Assembly (NCBI RefSeq): GCF_022347725.1
Contig: NZ_JAKRGB010000024.1
Location: 1-37,943 of the forward strand
Direction of reading: 5' to 3'
Source of the DNA: Ruegeria sp. Ofav3-42
GTDB taxonomy: Bacteria; Pseudomonadota; Alphaproteobacteria; Rhodobacterales; Rhodobacteraceae
DNA: 37,943 nucleotides
Position numbers and translations under genes: made by a program. Below, in pieces: positions 1 to 8,780 of the stretch (within the stretch, counting starts at the first letter, position 1; each line of letters begins with the position of its first letter). The notes below the pieces were generated by a model. It saw nothing but the letters and a program-made list of their open reading frames with translations. It searched no databases and was not told the origin of the DNA.

Positions 1-101
1 GCGCTCTCAACCTTAATCGAGACGACTTTCTCACCGCCTTCATCGACGATGCACACCTGCGTGCTGTCCATCGACAGATCCAGTCCGGCATAGTGTTTCA
101 T
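1..101 (-). mobile_element. IS110-family transposase, N-terminal part, cut by window edge
   Basis: The first 33 codons of a gene running leftward off the window, starting at an ATG at 101. The N-terminus (MKHYAGLDLSMDSTQ, then CIVDEGGEKVV) matches the start of IS110-type transposases, whose first conserved acidic residue lies in the GLDLS segment of a RuvC-like DEDD catalytic domain. That similarity is from recognised family sequence, not from a search. The rest of the protein, including the C-terminal domain with the conserved serine, lies outside, so it cannot be said whether the element is intact. It sits directly beside an IS5-family remnant, so this edge is a spot where insertion sequences have accumulated. 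Confidence 0.75.
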
Positions 102-211
102 GGTTGCTTCCTTCCATCAGCTTCGACAGCCAGAAGTGTGAGCCCTCTTTCAGCTCCGAGGGAAGCAGCCACAAATTACCCGATGACTCATAAACCGTCG
201 ACTACTTCGTT

Positions 212-532
212 TCATTCTCGACCTTGGGCGCCAGTTTGAGTTGAACGGATGGCTTCCAAGGCGCGAAAACGTGGCCTAACTGGTCCTCGGGAAACCGTAC
301 TGCCATCACTTCTCGGTTGGTCTTGGACGTAGTCAACTTCTGACACGTCCATGGTTACGGAGCTGTGCAGCCTCTGCGACCCATCCACCACAAACACATT
401 TGAGGTGTTCTCCTCAGCTGTCAGCCGCCCAACGACGGCAGCGGGTGCATATATCTCGCCAAGCTCCATCCCTTTTTTCAGAAGGCGCGTCCCGACCGCG
501 TAAGCCATTGCGATCGATGAAGGTAATCCCAC
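212..532 (-). other. Degenerate open frame of unknown origin beside IS5 remnant
   Basis: An open frame of 106 codons on the minus strand that overlaps the end of the IS5 remnant in another frame. No family was recognised. The frame may not be real throughout: from about 358 leftward a second frame stays open for about 50 codons and ends in a more natural-looking tail (VFAPWKPSVQLKLAPKV, stop near 203). This suggests either a frameshifted gene tail or chance openness. It may be the remains of a gene disrupted by the adjacent insertion sequences. I assign no function. Confidence 0.2.
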
Positions 533-635
533 TCAAAACCCGTTTGTCATCAACCCGAGGTTTGCCGTGCAACTTTGGGAAAAAAGGGGTGAGCCTGGCC
601 ATCTGTTCGTCGGTCAGCCAATAGAGGTCGCTCAT
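414..635 (-). pseudogene. IS5-family transposase remnant (N-terminal ~40 residues)
   Basis: The reading frame from ATG 635 begins MSDLYWLTDEQMARL, followed by FFPKLHGKPRVDDKRVLSG and NGLRGRDAP. This is the characteristic N-terminal domain (DUF4096-like) of IS5-family transposases of the kind that need a frameshift to make the full enzyme. After the RDAP motif, near position 534, the sequence stops resembling the family, which normally continues with a YGP..TLYNRW-type segment, and the frame ends at 414. The DDE catalytic core is missing, so this is a truncated, inactive copy. No terminal inverted repeat or target duplication could be identified with confidence. Confidence 0.75.
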
Positions 636-822
636 GTCACCGCTCCGTATTTCAAGCCGTGAATCACGGTGCGCAGCAAAAATCAATGCATCCTGACCCT
701 AGGTCTGGCCACGTTCACTTAATCTCCACGGGGCCATGGAAGCAGTCGCGCAATCCCGTCAAAAAAATCAGAACTCGCACTCGCATCAACCTAACTCCAA
801 AGTTTGCGAAACAGCCATTTCA

Positions 823-2463
823 TTATTGCCAGCTGGAAAAGACTTCCCGGGTCAGTTCGCTTTCGGGTCGAAGGTTCTCAATCCCTTCATATGGAACACC
901 CTTTCCAAGCGGCAGATGCGGGTGATTGGCGATGGTTTTCTGATGGCGCTTGACCATGTCCTGGAATGAGGCTCCGGACCACAGCGAGTATCCAACAAGT
1001 GGATGTTCCTCGCGAGGGTCGCGATAGACGTTGAACACGGGTGCTGCCGCGCCAGGCTGTCCGGGGGCCGGCAGGTGCATCTTGAATTCTTGCTTGACGA
1101 CTGATCGCAAGACCGGCCCTTCGTACACATAGACATAGTCGCGGCGCGAGTTGCCTTCGCCCTCAAGCAGCAGCGCGGTCTGGTCGATCCCGTCGATCAC
1201 CCGGTCGCGCGGTATGCGGTCGGTCGCGCCCGCTATCCGGGCAAAAGTGGTGAACAGGTCTGAGACATGCACGATGTCACCCGCCGCACTGCCTGGTGCA
1301 ATTGCACCGGGCCAGCGAATGAAGGCATCGGTACGCACGCCGCCTTCAAGGTGCTGGGTCTTGCCGCCGCGATAGATCAACTGGTTCAGGCCGGATGTCC
1401 CCTCGTAGTGATACATCAGGCCATTGTCCGCCATGATCATGACGACGGTGTTGTCTGCCTTCCCGGTCTCATCCAGCTTGGCCAGAACTTCGCCGATCCA
1501 GCCATCCAGAACCTGTAACTTGTCCGCATGGAAGCCGCCGTTGCGGGAAACAGCCTCATCCGGATAGGCAAAGTTCAGCGGATAAAGCGGCCAGTATTGC
1601 ATGAAGAACGGGTCGTCCTGCGCGGCCAAATGCTCCAGTTGCTCCAACGCCTGCCGCTGATAGCGCAGGTTCATCTCTTCGTATTTCGCCTGTGTCCATT
1701 CCTCGCCCGGTGCCATGTCGACTTCGCGGGCAAGGCCGCCTGCTTCACCTTCAACACCAGTTACAAGGCCGTAGGGTTTGAAACGTTGGTCTAATTGGAA
1801 CTGGTTCGACTGACCTGACGCATGGTAGCCAAGCATGTTGTTGGCAACCATTGCGTCCCGTGTCATCAGGCTGAGCTGAACCTGCTGATGCAAAGGAAAA
1901 GCCGCCCAGTCGAACCCCTGATTGTGCGGGTAGGCCTGTTCAATATCGCCTTGATGCCATTTCCCGACATGCGCGGTGTTGTACCCTTCTTCCTTCAGGA
2001 TTTCGGCAATCGTGACCTCTTCGGCCGCAAGGCCTTCGCCCACAAGTGCCACTTTGACCTCTTCGACGCCCGCGCGCACCGGATGGCGACCAGTCAACAT
2101 CGCTGTTCGCGTTGGTGTGCAGGATGGCTCGGTATACATCCTCATCAGGGACATGCCTTCCGTGGCAAAATCGTTGATGTTGGGCGTGTCGAAACCGGTG
2201 ACATAGTTCATCGTTCGGTTGCCCATCTGACCGAAACTCACATCGTCGATCAGGATGTAAAGTATATTGGGTGGCATTCCGCCATTGGCGTCGCGGATCT
2301 CGGCAAGTTTCGCTTCGATTTCGGTATCCTGAGCGCCCCATTGCTCGCCAAACTGTGCGCGGAGAAACTGAAACTCTCCGTCATGAATGATGGGCGCGTC
2401 CTGTGCGTAACTCGTGCCAGCTACCAGGACCATGGCCGAAGCATGTTTCAATATTGATCTCAT
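823..2463 (-). CDS. Periplasmic type I (formylglycine-dependent) sulfatase
   Basis: A 546-residue sulfatase-family hydrolase. A signal peptide occupies about residues 1-20 (hydrophobic stretch ending SYAQDAP), so the enzyme is probably exported. Metal-binding acidic residues lie in ILIDDVSFG (about 69-77). The sulfatase signature CTPTR at 115-119 supplies the cysteine that a formylglycine-generating enzyme oxidises to the catalytic residue. A second conserved stretch, HVGKWHQGD, follows at about 160. The sequence fits the arylsulfatase family; the substrate cannot be read from sequence. A strong ribosome site (GGGGAGGGG) precedes the ATG at 2463. A small gene ends 23 bases upstream on the same strand, so the two are probably co-transcribed, and a divergent membrane-anchored regulator lies beyond it. 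No sulfatase maturase gene is in the window. Confidence 0.93.
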   Translation of the reverse strand: MRSILKHASAMVLVAGTSYAQDAPIIHDGEFQFLRAQFGEQWGAQDTEIEAKLAEIRDANGGMPPNILYILIDDVSFGQMGNRTMNYVTGFDTPNINDFATEGMSLMRMYTEPSCTPTRTAMLTGRHPVRAGVEEVKVALVGEGLAAEEVTIAEILKEEGYNTAHVGKWHQGDIEQAYPHNQGFDWAAFPLHQQVQLSLMTRDAMVANNMLGYHASGQSNQFQLDQRFKPYGLVTGVEGEAGGLAREVDMAPGEEWTQAKYEEMNLRYQRQALEQLEHLAAQDDPFFMQYWPLYPLNFAYPDEAVSRNGGFHADKLQVLDGWIGEVLAKLDETGKADNTVVMIMADNGLMYHYEGTSGLNQLIYRGGKTQHLEGGVRTDAFIRWPGAIAPGSAAGDIVHVSDLFTTFARIAGATDRIPRDRVIDGIDQTALLLEGEGNSRRDYVYVYEGPVLRSVVKQEFKMHLPAPGQPGAAAPVFNVYRDPREEHPLVGYSLWSGASFQDMVKRHQKTIANHPHLPLGKGVPYEGIENLRPESELTREVFSSWQ

Positions 2464-2486
2464 TGGTTTCCCCTCCCCTTTTTGGA

Positions 2487-2729
2487 TTACATCTTTCCAG
2501 CACGCCTCAGCGATTGGGCGATTTCATCTCGAAGACCATCCAGGGTTTCTCGGATATCGCAGGCGAACTGGTACGATTGGCTTCCCGGCTCAGTGTCCAT
2601 GGAGAGATACTCATCGCTGAGAAGCAGATAGTCCCGGCAAATCTCATCGAATACCGTGTCCGCACGCCGTAAGTCTGCAATCGCGGCTTGTTGGTCGGGA
2701 AACAGGGCATCAAGGACGGAACCTTTCAT
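2487..2729 (-). CDS. Small conserved-looking protein upstream of the sulfatase
   Basis: A soluble protein of about 80 residues starting MKGSVLDALF at 2729; an upstream GTG at 2783 would add 18 residues, and neither start has a convincing ribosome site. It is predicted to be largely helical, with many acidic and leucine residues and a middle segment IADLRRADTVFDEICRDY. It has no signal peptide or membrane segment and I do not recognise the family. It is the first gene in the likely transcript with the sulfatase (23-base gap) and faces the divergent regulator. By position it may be an accessory or sensing protein of the sulfatase unit, which is inference only. Confidence 0.55.
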   Translation of the reverse strand: MKGSVLDALFPDQQAAIADLRRADTVFDEICRDYLLLSDEYLSMDTEPGSQSYQFACDIRETLDGLRDEIAQSLRRAGKM

Positions 2730-2845
2730 TTTCGGGCTCGTTCGATGGATCAGCAGATTTACCGGAGTGTTCACCGAAATCACTTCTCACAACAGGTATA
2801 TCGGGGCATAATACGGTGTAATCGAATTCGTAAATTACTGAAAAT

Positions 2846-4204
2846 ATGGGATTATCCAGAAACACATCGCCTGTTTTGAATAAAGGCGCGGCGCCTGACG
2901 CCAAGGATGTGCGGGCGGCACTCCAACGGCTTGTCGGGTCCTCAACTTTCGCAGGTTCCCAGAGATTGCAGGATTTTCTCATTTACGTCGTTGAGGAATC
3001 GCTCAATGGCCGGGCCGATGACATTCGCGCCAAAACAATCGCCATGGATGTCTATGGCGGGACCATGGCCGAGATGGCGCGGCGAGAAAACGTAGTGCGG
3101 GTGGACGCCGGACGCCTGCGTCGCAAGCTGGCAGAATACTATGCCGAAGAGGGTCGCGACGAAGGCACTGTATTCGACCTGCCAAAGGGCGGATATGCGC
3201 CGGAGATATCGATCAGGTCGCCCGAGACGGCTCAATCCGATTTACGCGAACCGGAAACCAAGGCGCGCACCTGGCTTCGACCGTTCATTGGAATTTCTGC
3301 AGTATTGGTTCTTATCTGTTTTGCCGCGGCGTTTTTGTGGAATTCGACAAGGCGGGATGTTCCGGGCAGTTTGCCGGTCGACGGCCTGAGCCGAGATGAG
3401 CGTAGCGCCATATTTGATGCCTCCCCCATGCGGCTTCAGGCCGTGAATCTGGCGAATTCGGGCCGAGATTTGATTTTTCCGGCCTTGGAACCCGCACGGC
3501 TGAACGCGGCTTTGACTATATTCAAGGGAGCAATCGACAACGATGACAGCTATTTTGGCGGCCATGCAGGTGCAGCACAGGTTGCCGCAACAATTGCTGT
3601 GGTGTCACCGGATTCCGATCTGGTCCGGGATATGCTGAGTTACGCGGACGCGCAGGCCAGCAAAGCGATTGAGCTGGCACCGGAAACCGGTTGGAGCCAG
3701 TCTGCAAAGGCCTGGGTCGAGTTTGCCAAAGGCAACTGGGCAGAGGCCATGGACTTTGCAGAAAGAGCTCATCGCCTGGCTCCAAATGATGTACATGTGT
3801 TGGAATTTGTCTCACTGATCCTGCTTTATTCCGGGGAATTCGAACAAGTCGTGGCGATCAGCGAAGATGCGCTGTCGAAAATCGATCTGGATCGGGGTTA
3901 TGTGTTTCAGAACGCAATGGGGTCTGCAAAGTTCCATCTAAAGGACTTCGAAGGTGCCGTATCCGCTTTTGAACAAGTGACCGAAAAAGGTGGCCCTGTC
4001 GGGCCTGTGACCGTTGCATATCTAATGGCGGCTCATCAAATGCTGGGTAATGAAAGTGAAGCGCAGGCCCTATCGGATAAACTCTCGCGTGAATGGCCTG
4101 ACAGTCGTGTGGACGTGCTGTTTCGAAGGCTGTTCGCGAACCCGGAATACGGGGAAGAGCTTGGCAAAGCTATGAAAGATGCCAGTCGGAACCCAAAAGG
4201 TTAA
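2846..4204 (+). CDS. Membrane-anchored winged-helix/TPR transcriptional regulator (CadC-like architecture)
   Basis: A 452-residue protein. Residues ~20-122 form a DNA-binding-like N-terminal domain with the pattern VRVDAGRLRRKLAEYY and then LPKGGYAPE, typical of one-component regulators often annotated as adenylate-cyclase-like or TolB/TPR regulators. A single hydrophobic membrane segment follows at about 145-165 (PFIGISAVLVLICFAAAFLW). The C-terminal ~270 residues are TPR-like helical repeats that would face the periplasm. The layout resembles CadC: cytoplasmic DNA binding with an external sensor. It is transcribed away from the small gene/sulfatase pair, which makes it the likely regulator of them and of itself. 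The signal is unknown. Its stop overlaps the end of a convergent pseudogene. Confidence 0.8.
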   Translation: MGLSRNTSPVLNKGAAPDAKDVRAALQRLVGSSTFAGSQRLQDFLIYVVEESLNGRADDIRAKTIAMDVYGGTMAEMARRENVVRVDAGRLRRKLAEYYAEEGRDEGTVFDLPKGGYAPEISIRSPETAQSDLREPETKARTWLRPFIGISAVLVLICFAAAFLWNSTRRDVPGSLPVDGLSRDERSAIFDASPMRLQAVNLANSGRDLIFPALEPARLNAALTIFKGAIDNDDSYFGGHAGAAQVAATIAVVSPDSDLVRDMLSYADAQASKAIELAPETGWSQSAKAWVEFAKGNWAEAMDFAERAHRLAPNDVHVLEFVSLILLYSGEFEQVVAISEDALSKIDLDRGYVFQNAMGSAKFHLKDFEGAVSAFEQVTEKGGPVGPVTVAYLMAAHQMLGNESEAQALSDKLSREWPDSRVDVLFRRLFANPEYGEELGKAMKDASRNPKG

Positions 4205-4451
4205 CGATCGGCAATCAATCTTTGACTGCTTGGTTCTTGCAGCACAATCTGTTCTCTGTGGCTGCATAGCTCAATCCGGAATGTGTTCCTGCCGTCCGAT
4301 AAATCGATGTATACGTCGATGTCGTTCAGTGGATGCGTCCCGCCGTAAGCAAGTACGGCTAGCCCTCCCACGAAGTGAAAAGAGGCGCGATGCTTCTCGA
4401 ATAGCCCGACTATCCAGCCAATTGCGGCACTCTGGCGCGCAGTTTAATCAT
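4201..4451 (-). pseudogene. Frameshifted nucleotidyltransferase-like gene remnant
   Basis: Read on the minus strand from ATG 4451, the first frame gives MIKLRARVPQLAG and then a stop. Shifting one base there opens a second frame: IVGLFEKHRASFHF, then VGGLAVLAYGGTHPLNDIDV, then YIDLSDGRNTF, ending at a TAA at 4201. The GG...G...DIDxYID pattern is the nucleotide-binding and metal-binding core of minimal nucleotidyltransferases (MNT/AbiEii-like superfamily). The joined product would be about 83 residues, shorter than these proteins usually are, so the gene seems both frameshifted and truncated at its 3' end where it meets the convergent regulator. This is the only coding-like content found in the 380-base gap 4205-4584. 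Confidence 0.55.
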
Positions 4452-4584
4452 TCATTAAGTCACTCCAAAAAGTCATTGCCCTGTCCGCAAATCGCGCTGG
4501 TTCATTTCGCCAGTGAAGCGAAAAGGGTCTTTGTCCGCGGCATCAATTCTAAACTTGCCAAGATGTGAGGCCGCCAGGCTGGTC

Positions 4585-5730
4585 CTAACCCAGTCGTTTT
4601 TTGAACCTCAGTGTAGCTGCAAACAGCCCGAACACCGCAAAGCCTATCATCCAGAGGATTTCCCAGCGTAACTCGTACAGTGAAGCGTCACGCAGCACGA
4701 CACCACGTATCATGTCCATGAAATGTGTTGCCGGAAGGATCTGCGCGATGATCTGGACCGGTTGGGGCATACCGTCGAACGGAAACATGAACCCGGACAT
4801 CAGGATCGAGGGCAACAGGATAAAAATTGTCATCTGCATGGACTGAAGCTGGTTCTGGGCGAGGGTGGAAATCACCAGCCCAAGGGACAGGCTGGCGATG
4901 ATGAACAGCAATGTCACCACCAGCAGCACACCCAACCCGCCATTGATCGGAACGTCAAACAGGACGTGCCCGAGCCCGAGGATGATCGCGACCTGGATCA
5001 GACCCAGGAAGATGTAGGGGATGATTTTCCCAACCATCAGCTCGATCGACTTGATCGGAGTGTTGATCAACATCTCCATGTTCCCGCGTTCACGTTCCCG
5101 AACAATGGCGGCCGAGGTGAACAGGATCATCGTCATTGTCAGGATGACTCCGACGAGGCCCGGCACGATATTGACGGCCGATCGTTGTTCCGGGTTGAAG
5201 TAGAGCGTTACCTCGAACGTGGGAACCTGACGGTTTGGTGGCAGTTTCAGCAGTTCCGTCAGGGGCATCGTCCGCAGGGACTTGATCGCGCTGGCGACCA
5301 TCGTGTCCGAACCATCGACGATCCAATGGGCAACGGGGCGGCTGCTGGTCTGGTCGGTTGCATCGGGCAATCCCAACCCGACTGAAGGGCTGCGCGCAAG
5401 CCTGTACGCCACATCAAGCGGGATGATCAGCGCGGCACGTACGCGGGATTCCGTGATCGCGCGTTCAGCCTCCTGTGGGGTGGTTAGTTCTTCGGTTATT
5501 GTCACAACCTGCGTCGCCTGAACCAGTTGAGCCAGCGTCCGGGACAGTTCCGTTTGCGATTGATCCACAAGCGCGACGGGTACGTGGCGCAGGTTGGTGT
5601 TGATCGCATAGCCGAACAGCAGCAACTGGATCAGAGGGATCATAATGACCATGGCAAATGTCATCCTGTCCCGCTTTAGCTGGAGCAGTTCTTTCTTCAG
5701 GACAGCAGCAATGCGGCGCGGAGCGATCAT
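4585..5730 (-). CDS. ABC-2 type transporter permease
   Basis: A 381-residue integral membrane protein of the ABC-2 permease family (YbhR/YhhJ-like). The N-terminal segment RRIAAVLKKELLQLKRDR precedes a first membrane helix (about 25-45). A large extracytoplasmic domain of about 130 residues follows, then five helices in the C-terminal half, including the conserved ERERGNMEMLINTPI loop that contacts the ATPase. Last gene of a three-gene operon: its ATG overlaps the ATPase stop by four bases, which implies translational coupling. With the fusion protein upstream it should form an inner-membrane drug or lipid-like efflux pump; the substrate is unknown. Confidence 0.92.
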   Translation of the reverse strand: MIAPRRIAAVLKKELLQLKRDRMTFAMVIMIPLIQLLLFGYAINTNLRHVPVALVDQSQTELSRTLAQLVQATQVVTITEELTTPQEAERAITESRVRAALIIPLDVAYRLARSPSVGLGLPDATDQTSSRPVAHWIVDGSDTMVASAIKSLRTMPLTELLKLPPNRQVPTFEVTLYFNPEQRSAVNIVPGLVGVILTMTMILFTSAAIVRERERGNMEMLINTPIKSIELMVGKIIPYIFLGLIQVAIILGLGHVLFDVPINGGLGVLLVVTLLFIIASLSLGLVISTLAQNQLQSMQMTIFILLPSILMSGFMFPFDGMPQPVQIIAQILPATHFMDMIRGVVLRDASLYELRWEILWMIGFAVFGLFAATLRFKKRLG

Positions 5731-6653
5731 TGTTCTGGCCCCCGCGTTGCGCTGACAAACACGTCTTCCAGATTAGGCCGTTGTGGTGACAGGGACAGGT
5801 CGGGGAACGTATCAAGTTGACTGCGCAGCATGTCCACCGGCTGTGGTTCGGACTTGTCCACAAGCACGCGCAGACGCGATCCGACTTGCGCGGTCGACAA
5901 TATCTTGGGTTTGCCGTCCAGCTCGTGTTTGACCTTTCTCAGGTCTGGCCCTTCAACCTCGACGACGTCAGCCTGCAGATCATCCATCAACTGACGCGGA
6001 GACCCGTCTGCCTTTTTCACTCCGTGCTGCAGGATGGCCAGCCGGTGGCAGCGTTCTGCCTCGTCCATGAAGTGGGTGGACACGATCATCGTTGCGCCCT
6101 GATCGACCAAATCGAACAATTGCTCCCAGAATGTCCTGCGGGTTTCGGGGTCTACCGCTGATGTCGGCTCATCCAGAAAAAGGAGTTTTGGCTGGTGCAT
6201 GACTGTTGCCGCAAGGGCCAGCTTTTGCCTCTGACCACCGCTCATACTGCCGCTGAGCTGATGGACATTTGTCGTCAGGTCGTAGGTGTGCAGTAGCTGG
6301 TCGATCCGCCCTTTTGCCGCTTTCGCAGGAATACCGTAGATTTCCGCCGCAAACCTGAGGTTTTCCAGCACGGTCAGGTCGCGATAATACGAAAATATCT
6401 GGGTCATGTACCCGATTTCACTCTTCAATGGCTCAGCTGCGTCGGGCATGGACTGTCCCAGCACCGAAATCGATCCGCTGCTTGGGGTCAACAACCCAGT
6501 CAGCATGCGCATTGTGGTTGTCTTGCCGCAGCCATTCGGGCCGAGAAATCCGTAAATCTGGCCCGTTCGGATCTCTAAATCCAGGTTGTTGACCGCAGTG
6601 TTTTCCCCAAAAACTCGAGTCAGCCCCCGCGTCGAGACGACGACATCGCTCAT
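5727..6653 (-). CDS. ABC transporter ATP-binding protein
   Basis: A 308-residue single-domain ATPase that powers the adjacent permease. Walker A is GPNGCGKTT (38-46), the signature is MSGGQ (137-141), Walker B is LLFLDEP (157-163) and the switch histidine is in STHF (H194). The C-terminal ~90 residues form the accessory domain usual in the CcmA/NodI-like export ATPases. It overlaps the gene before it and the gene after it by four bases each, so all three proteins are probably made from one mRNA in similar amounts. Confidence 0.95.
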   Translation of the reverse strand: MSDVVVSTRGLTRVFGENTAVNNLDLEIRTGQIYGFLGPNGCGKTTTMRMLTGLLTPSSGSISVLGQSMPDAAEPLKSEIGYMTQIFSYYRDLTVLENLRFAAEIYGIPAKAAKGRIDQLLHTYDLTTNVHQLSGSMSGGQRQKLALAATVMHQPKLLFLDEPTSAVDPETRRTFWEQLFDLVDQGATMIVSTHFMDEAERCHRLAILQHGVKKADGSPRQLMDDLQADVVEVEGPDLRKVKHELDGKPKILSTAQVGSRLRVLVDKSEPQPVDMLRSQLDTFPDLSLSPQRPNLEDVFVSATRGPEQ

Positions 6654-7612
6654 GGCATGGGAACCTGTACAGGAACGCCGGCGGGCAAATCCGATGATGC
6701 GCCGGGCAGATCGATCTCGGCCAGAAAGACAAGGCGTGTCCGGTCATCCTGGTTCAGCCCGTAGTAAGGCGTGAACGAGGCATCGTCGCTGATCCAGCGG
6801 ATGACGCCTTTGAGCGGAGCATCAAGCCCATCGACGCGCACTTCAAGATTCACGCCGGGCTTCAGATTGACGCGATGTGGTTCCGGAACATAGACGCGTG
6901 CATACGGCGTCTGGCCGGTGACCATCACCGCAACCGGGCTTCCCAGTGCAACGCGTTCGCCAAGGTTCCAGGGCAGAGAATCCAGTACACCGTCGCGGGT
7001 CGCGACGACCGTCAGATCATTCAAAACGGTCTGCTCAGCTTCGACCAGTGCCTCCGCCGCACGCACGTTGGCTTCGGCGACGGCCAAATCTTCGGGCCGC
7101 GTACCGTTTTGCAGCTCTTTCAGCGACTCTCTGGCGCTCGCCAGTTCGGCCCGTGCGGAATCCCGCAGGGCCAGATCATTCGCGACCTGTGCCTCGGTCA
7201 CGACAGAGTTTTCGACCAGTCGGGCGTTGCGGAGGTAAGTGGCCTCGGCATCGGCCAATCGCGCGACAGCGCCTGCAACCTTGGCCTCGGCAATCGCGAT
7301 CTCTTCCTCTCGTGGTCCGACCTGCAGCTTGAGAAGGGTGGCTTGCGACTTCTCAAGTTCAGCCTGCGCCAGCGCCAGCTTGGCGGTCTGCAAGGTGGCG
7401 TCAAGTTGAACCAGTGTATCGCCAGCCTTGACGACAGTCCCTTCAGCAACCGGTAAGTCCACGACGATTTCACTGGCCGTCGCAGTCAAAGCCACACGGT
7501 CACGCGCCAATACGCCCAGGGCCACGCTGGTGTCAGAACCAGAGCACCGATCCAGAAAGGCGGGCAACACGACCGCCAGTATCAAGGGTATGGGGATCGT
7601 CATATTCAGCAA
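6650..7612 (-). CDS. HlyD-family membrane fusion protein of the ABC exporter
   Basis: A 320-residue periplasmic adaptor. After an N-terminal hydrophobic anchor (PLILAVVLPAFL) come the split lipoyl/biotinyl-like domain (VVDLPVAEGTVVKAGDTLVQ and, later, ATRDGVLDSLPWNLGERVAL), a long alanine/glutamate-rich coiled coil at about 75-190, and a beta-barrel C-terminus. This is the YbhG/HlyD arrangement that links an inner-membrane pump to an outer-membrane channel. The start chosen is TTG at 7612, because a GGAGGG ribosome site sits five bases upstream of it and would be too far from the ATG nine bases downstream. First gene of the operon; no divergent regulator is adjacent, only decayed DNA. Confidence 0.9.
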   Translation of the reverse strand: MLNMTIPIPLILAVVLPAFLDRCSGSDTSVALGVLARDRVALTATASEIVVDLPVAEGTVVKAGDTLVQLDATLQTAKLALAQAELEKSQATLLKLQVGPREEEIAIAEAKVAGAVARLADAEATYLRNARLVENSVVTEAQVANDLALRDSARAELASARESLKELQNGTRPEDLAVAEANVRAAEALVEAEQTVLNDLTVVATRDGVLDSLPWNLGERVALGSPVAVMVTGQTPYARVYVPEPHRVNLKPGVNLEVRVDGLDAPLKGVIRWISDDASFTPYYGLNQDDRTRLVFLAEIDLPGASSDLPAGVPVQVPMP

Positions 7613-7748
7613 AGCTTCCCTCCGTTAGCTGGCCCCAGATTGCGCCGGACTGGTTGTTGAATCATACAATCAGAAAATCCAATTTGTATATATTGGCGCT
7701 CAGCTATGCGGGAACCTGTGTTCAGGCCGGTAGCCGACGCAGCTAATC

Positions 7749-8040
7749 CTACAGCATGGCCCCGATCAGATGCGGGTTGTCTTCCTGAAGAAAGTGGATG
7801 CCTTAACCGATACCCACCACCTCAAGACTCTGGTTGGATTGACGACACCATACGACCTCATCTGGCCAATAGTACCACACGGCGCGGCATGGAAAATCAG
7901 CATTGGTGTCTGGGTTTCGCCAGCCAACGGCTATATCCGCTGATGATATCATGAACGTCCGCCGGTGTTCCGTCGATCGAAATTTCAAAAGGCCAGACCC
8001 GCACCGGTTCTGAAGGTGTTCGCTATGGCTTCGCCGAAGT
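7749..8040 (-). pseudogene. Haloalkane dehalogenase remnant (C-terminal part, several frameshifts)
   Basis: Three minus-strand frames, read in turn, rebuild the end of a haloalkane dehalogenase. Near 8025 the frame gives VRVWPFEISIDGTPADVHDI and then ISGYSRWLA. One shift gives TPMLIFHAAPCGTIG. Another gives PDEVVWCRQSNQSLEVVGIG, then a stop codon, then GIHFLQEDNPHLIGAML and a stop at 7749. The pattern WPxEIxxDGxPADV...YxxWL...GxHFxQEDxPxxIG, with the catalytic histidine in GIHFLQED, is diagnostic of this alpha/beta-hydrolase family. At least two frameshifts and one stop make it non-functional. No N-terminal half (HGNPTSS, catalytic Asp region) was found. Confidence 0.75.
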
Positions 8041-8780
8041 TCGATCTTCTTGGGCGTGATCTATTCTTTGGTCCCGGTTCGTACCAACTTTACGAGAAAC
8101 GTGAATGTCGCGTTGGTAAGGGCGTCTGTTTCCATTGGCGTACGTCCAGGTAGTGGTTACAACACAACCTTCGCTTTCAAGCGCATCCCAGAATGTGTCC
8201 GGTGTCTTTATCCGGTCAGGCGTTGGCCTCAGCAGGCTCCTCGGTGTCTGGTGGGAATAAAGACGTTAACCCCGAAGACGCTTACCGTATCTCCCGCCAC
8301 ATTTAAGGCAGAGCGCGTCATTTGTCACAGAAACCCGCGCTCGCCAGAGATCTTCCGCATCAGATGCCGACCATTTGGTTGACAGAAACAAAGCTGACAA
8401 AGACCGCGAGCTTCAATCCAAGATTGCGATCTGAACCTTGTCAGCGCGTAAGAAAACTGTGGGGAGCATGATGTTCGCAAGGCCAAAGGGGGGGGCAAAC
8501 CTTTGCCCGAGCAGGTAAACGCCGAGATAAACACGCCCTGTCGCCCCCGGTTTGAAATGAGCTATGGCAGGCCAACCTTTCCGAAGGGCGGGTTTTTCCG
8601 GCTTGTGCCCGTGTTTCGATTGCGTCTTGCAACATGAAACAAGCACTTGCTTTCTAAAGCAGATTTCGACTCTGTTTGGTGAAACAATAACCCGCCGGTA
8701 ACGCGCACTTTTCCCTATCAAGGCCCGACACGAAAATCTGGCCGCAGTTAATCGGCAGAAGGAACCTTTTCGAACCGTAG
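8041..8780. other. Non-coding stretch, no supported gene; possible intergenic repeat
   Basis: About 740 bases between the dehalogenase remnant and the LysR gene. Several frames are open by chance on both strands and none shows a recognisable domain, good start or compositional support. The part at about 8320-8640 gives peptide-like strings (GHKPEKPALRKGW, FAPPFGLANIMLPTVF) that look familiar from Roseobacter hypothetical ORFs, so it may be a dispersed repeat rather than unique DNA. This is an impression from memory, not a search result. Confidence 0.3.

Noticed and set aside
4179..4568. Plus-strand open frame of 129 codons
   Set aside because: It overlaps the regulator end and runs antisense to a clear nucleotidyltransferase-like remnant; no ribosome site and no recognisable domain.
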